Source: Sphingomonadales bacterium
GTDB taxonomy: Bacteria; Pseudomonadota; Alphaproteobacteria; Sphingomonadales; Sphingomonadaceae
DNA length: 64,000 nt
Direction of reading: 5' to 3'
Assembly: GCA_947470185.1 (NCBI GenBank)
Contig: CANIRZ010000001.1
Span: 30,013-94,012 of the forward strand
Part shown: in pieces, positions 61,407 to 64,000 of the stretch
Layout: every line of letters begins with the position of its first letter
Position numbering within the stretch: position 1 is the stretch's first letter
The notes under the pieces: model-generated
Seen by the model: the letters and a program-made list of their open reading frames with translations, nothing else
Told to the model about the DNA's origin: nothing
Databases searched by the model: none
Program-made: the position numbers and the translations under genes

Positions 61407-61532
61407 TTACATCGCGCGGTCGCCAGCTTTGCCGACCGATTCAATATCTTCGCCTACGCCCTTAACGGTGTTGCAGGCTGCGGCCAGCAAAGATGCCGAA
61501 AGCAGAATGATCGTTGCAATTTTGCGCATCAT
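61407..61532 (-). CDS. Entericidin A/B family lipoprotein (41 aa), not in ORF track
   Basis: Reverse strand MMRKIATIILLSASLLAAACNTVKGVGEDIESVGKAGDRAM*; lipobox LAAAC and NTVKGVGEDIESVG core. Confidence 0.88.
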   Translation of the reverse strand: MMRKIATIILLSASLLAAACNTVKGVGEDIESVGKAGDRAM

Positions 61533-61674
61533 ATTCTCCAAAAATTTTGACCTCGATTGGCCCTTATGAAGAACGTGAGGCGGTGGGAAATGTTCCGCTT
61601 ACCGTTTAGGGTAAGTCCCGCGGTCGCCAGCCTGACCAACCGGTGCAACCGCCTTCATGAATACGCGCCAGCAA

Positions 61675-63810
61675 TCAGAAGCTCACCCGTGCAGTCACCC
61701 GAAAGTCGCGCCCGCTTAAGGGGACAAAATCCTTAGTGAAAGATGCAGAACGCCGCGCAGTAACGTCGAAAATATTGTTCGCAGAGGCAATGATTGCGAC
61801 ATTGCGATCCCGCCCGAACGGCCGCCATGTTGCCGAGGCATTGACCAATGTGAAACCCGCGGTTGGCGTTTCAAATGCGGCCGTCTTGGTCTGCGCATCG
61901 CTCCATTCGACTTCGCCGCGCAGGTCAATCTGGCCGCCGCTAAGTTCGGCTCCGCCCAAAAGGCGCAAGGGCGGAATACGGGGCACATTGCCGCCACCCG
62001 AAGAGATTTTGGAGCGGGTGTAATCGGCAACGCCATCGACCGAGAGGTTCATATCGCCAAAGCTCGCTAGGCGTTTTGACCCCTGAAATTCGACGCCCCA
62101 GACCACGGCATCCTTTTGGAAATATGCAAATACGGGCAGATTGTCCTCTACTGCGCCGGTTTCGGCCTCATAAATGAAGCTGTCGAAGCGGTTGGTGTAT
62201 AGGGTCGCACTCAACGCCGCACCGGGGGCGTCGTAACGCGCATATAATTCGCCATTCCACGCCCGCTCACTTTTCAAATTGGGGTCGCCCAACTCATAAG
62301 CTTGCGTGGCAATATGCGGCCCGTTGGAAAACAGTTCCTCAACGGCTGGCGCACGACCGGTGCGCGAAACATTGGCCCCGATTTTCAAATCGCCAATATG
62401 GTAACCAACACCCAATGCGGCAGAGACATTCTGGAATGACCGCGCAAGGCCCAGCGTATCGGCGCGCAGTTCGACACTGTCAAAACGCACGGCGACTTCG
62501 GCGTCCAAATTGCCGGTGGTATATTCCTGCAAACTGAAAAGGCCATATTGCCGTGTCTTGTTCGGCGGCACAAAAGCTTCAGCGCCAATCGCTTCGAAAT
62601 CGCGGGTTTGATATTGCACGCCGCTCGCGCCGCGCCAGCCGCCCCGGTCATTTTGAATTAGCTCGGCCCGGCCCTCTATACCTTGGCTGATAAACACAGT
62701 GCCGATTTCGGAACCTTCAAATTCCGTGTGCGTGTAATCGGCGTAGCCAGCGCGCAGGCGTAATTTATCAAACAGTCCGTCGCCCAAATTCACTTCACCA
62801 CGAAAGTCCGCCCGATACTGACGCATGCCAATGGTAACGGGCACTTCGCCTTCGACAATCTCTTCGCCTGTATGCGCATGTTCTGCGCCGGGACGGGCAG
62901 GGATGCCATAATTGGTGTCGTAAATGCTGTAGGACAGGCCAAGATTGCCGCCCTCGTCGATAAACGCGATACCGCCCGCTGCGGTCCATGTCTTTACCGC
63001 GCTGTTGGGAATGCGGCCCCGTTGGTCCGCACGTTCTTGGGCTTCTGTGGCTTCTTCAAAATGGCCTTCGCTTGCTTCCTCCGCGGCAAAGTCCAACAGT
63101 TCTGTGCGCAAGCTTGGGGCGAATATATAGCCGCCCGTGCGGGTATCGTCGGTATTGCGATAGCTGCCGTCGACATGGACAACGATCCGGTCGGACACAG
63201 GCACATCGACGGACGCACCGCCCGAATAATCCCGCGCTGCGCTGCCATAAGCGACCAATGCATCGACATGCACAGGCTCATCGGGAACCGCGCGCGGTAT
63301 GCGCTTGTCGAGCGCGTTGACGGCGCCGCCAACGGCCTGACCGCCAAAGAGGAGAACCGCAGGACCGCGCAGCACTTCAATCCGCTCAACCGTCAACGTA
63401 TCGATCGTAACGGCATGATCGGCCGATGTGTTGGAGGCGTCAATGTTGCCAATACCATCCGTCAGGACAGCGACCCGATTGCCTTGATAACCACGCAATA
63501 CGGGCCGCGATGCCCCAGGCGAGAAGCTGGTTGCCGATACGCCGGGCAAGCTTGCCAAAATATCGCCCAGTTGCGCGCGTGTTTTTTCGGCGAGGATATC
63601 ACCCGTCACTGCCGAAGTGCCCGACAGAAGGTCGAGCCGTTCGACATAAGGCGCGGTGACTACAATTTCGTCGGCGCTGTGAAAATCATCGGTCTTTGTA
63701 TCTATCGTTGATGAATCCGGGCTGCTTTGCTGGGCATAAGCGGGTGCGGCCAAAGCCAGAGATAAAGCGGTGAGGCTTGCGGAGAAGGCGCGAACCGGAA
63801 CAGTTTTCAT
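61675..63810 (-). CDS. TonB-dependent receptor, ZnuD-like
   Basis: Plug LPGVSATSFSPGASRPVLRGYQGNRVAVLTDGIGNIDASNTSADHAV; acidic/His loops (EHAHTGEEIVEGE); C-terminal RDFRVTARVSF. Confidence 0.9.
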   Translation of the reverse strand: MKTVPVRAFSASLTALSLALAAPAYAQQSSPDSSTIDTKTDDFHSADEIVVTAPYVERLDLLSGTSAVTGDILAEKTRAQLGDILASLPGVSATSFSPGASRPVLRGYQGNRVAVLTDGIGNIDASNTSADHAVTIDTLTVERIEVLRGPAVLLFGGQAVGGAVNALDKRIPRAVPDEPVHVDALVAYGSAARDYSGGASVDVPVSDRIVVHVDGSYRNTDDTRTGGYIFAPSLRTELLDFAAEEASEGHFEEATEAQERADQRGRIPNSAVKTWTAAGGIAFIDEGGNLGLSYSIYDTNYGIPARPGAEHAHTGEEIVEGEVPVTIGMRQYRADFRGEVNLGDGLFDKLRLRAGYADYTHTEFEGSEIGTVFISQGIEGRAELIQNDRGGWRGASGVQYQTRDFEAIGAEAFVPPNKTRQYGLFSLQEYTTGNLDAEVAVRFDSVELRADTLGLARSFQNVSAALGVGYHIGDLKIGANVSRTGRAPAVEELFSNGPHIATQAYELGDPNLKSERAWNGELYARYDAPGAALSATLYTNRFDSFIYEAETGAVEDNLPVFAYFQKDAVVWGVEFQGSKRLASFGDMNLSVDGVADYTRSKISSGGGNVPRIPPLRLLGGAELSGGQIDLRGEVEWSDAQTKTAAFETPTAGFTLVNASATWRPFGRDRNVAIIASANNIFDVTARRSASFTKDFVPLSGRDFRVTARVSF

Positions 63811-63840
63811 AAAAAGGTATCATCCAAGGGAGGCAGAAGG

Positions 63841-63876
63841 ACATTGATTAATGGTAATGATATAATATATCAATGT
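63841..63876. promoter_or_regulatory. Nested inverted repeats upstream of the TonB receptor, candidate operator
   Basis: ACATTGAT(63841-63848)/ATCAATGT(63869-63876) and 15-bp palindrome TGATATA-A-TATATCA (63858-63872). Confidence 0.5.
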
Positions 63877-64000
63877 AAAAATTGAACTTTGTTGGCTTCC
63901 CTAGTTTGTATGCGCCAAATACACTGTCTTTTGGCATGGCATGGGCCAGACCGACTTGCGATTACCCATGAACGCGCCTAGCTGTCTGTGGTATGAACAC

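Noticed and set aside
1-64000. CRISPR arrays, transposases, integrases or prophage genes
   Set aside because: No regularly spaced direct repeats and no recombinase-like proteins in the ORF track.

Overview
64 kb of gene-dense, mostly housekeeping chromosome from an alphaproteobacterium. Gene content and order (petABC, split F0 ATP synthase operon, ispH-thrB-rnhA, argS-SPOR-nagZ-scpAB-tatABC, GcrA, PetP-like MarR, Cpa/Tad locus) suggest Sphingomonadales; this is inferred from family recognition, no search was run. I call about 75 protein-coding genes, including a partial acyl-CoA dehydrogenase at the left edge and a 41-aa entericidin-like lipoprotein absent from the ORF track. I also call two tRNAs (Gly-TCC, Gln-TTG), several intrinsic terminators, one REP/BIME-like inverted repeat and one structured intergenic RNA candidate. 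No CRISPR array, transposase, integrase or prophage was seen. Main items for a second look: (1) a ~320-nt structured intergenic RNA candidate downstream of tatC with its own terminator and no class I can assign; (2) a cpaABCDE-tadBC locus with no cpaF/tadA ATPase between cpaE and tadB, and no pilin or pseudopilin genes nearby; (3) a ZnuD-like TonB receptor with nested perfect inverted repeats upstream; (4) a secreted caspase/legumain-like C13 peptidase next to tyrosine-catabolism-type genes. I found no convincing multi-gene system that is wholly undescribed.
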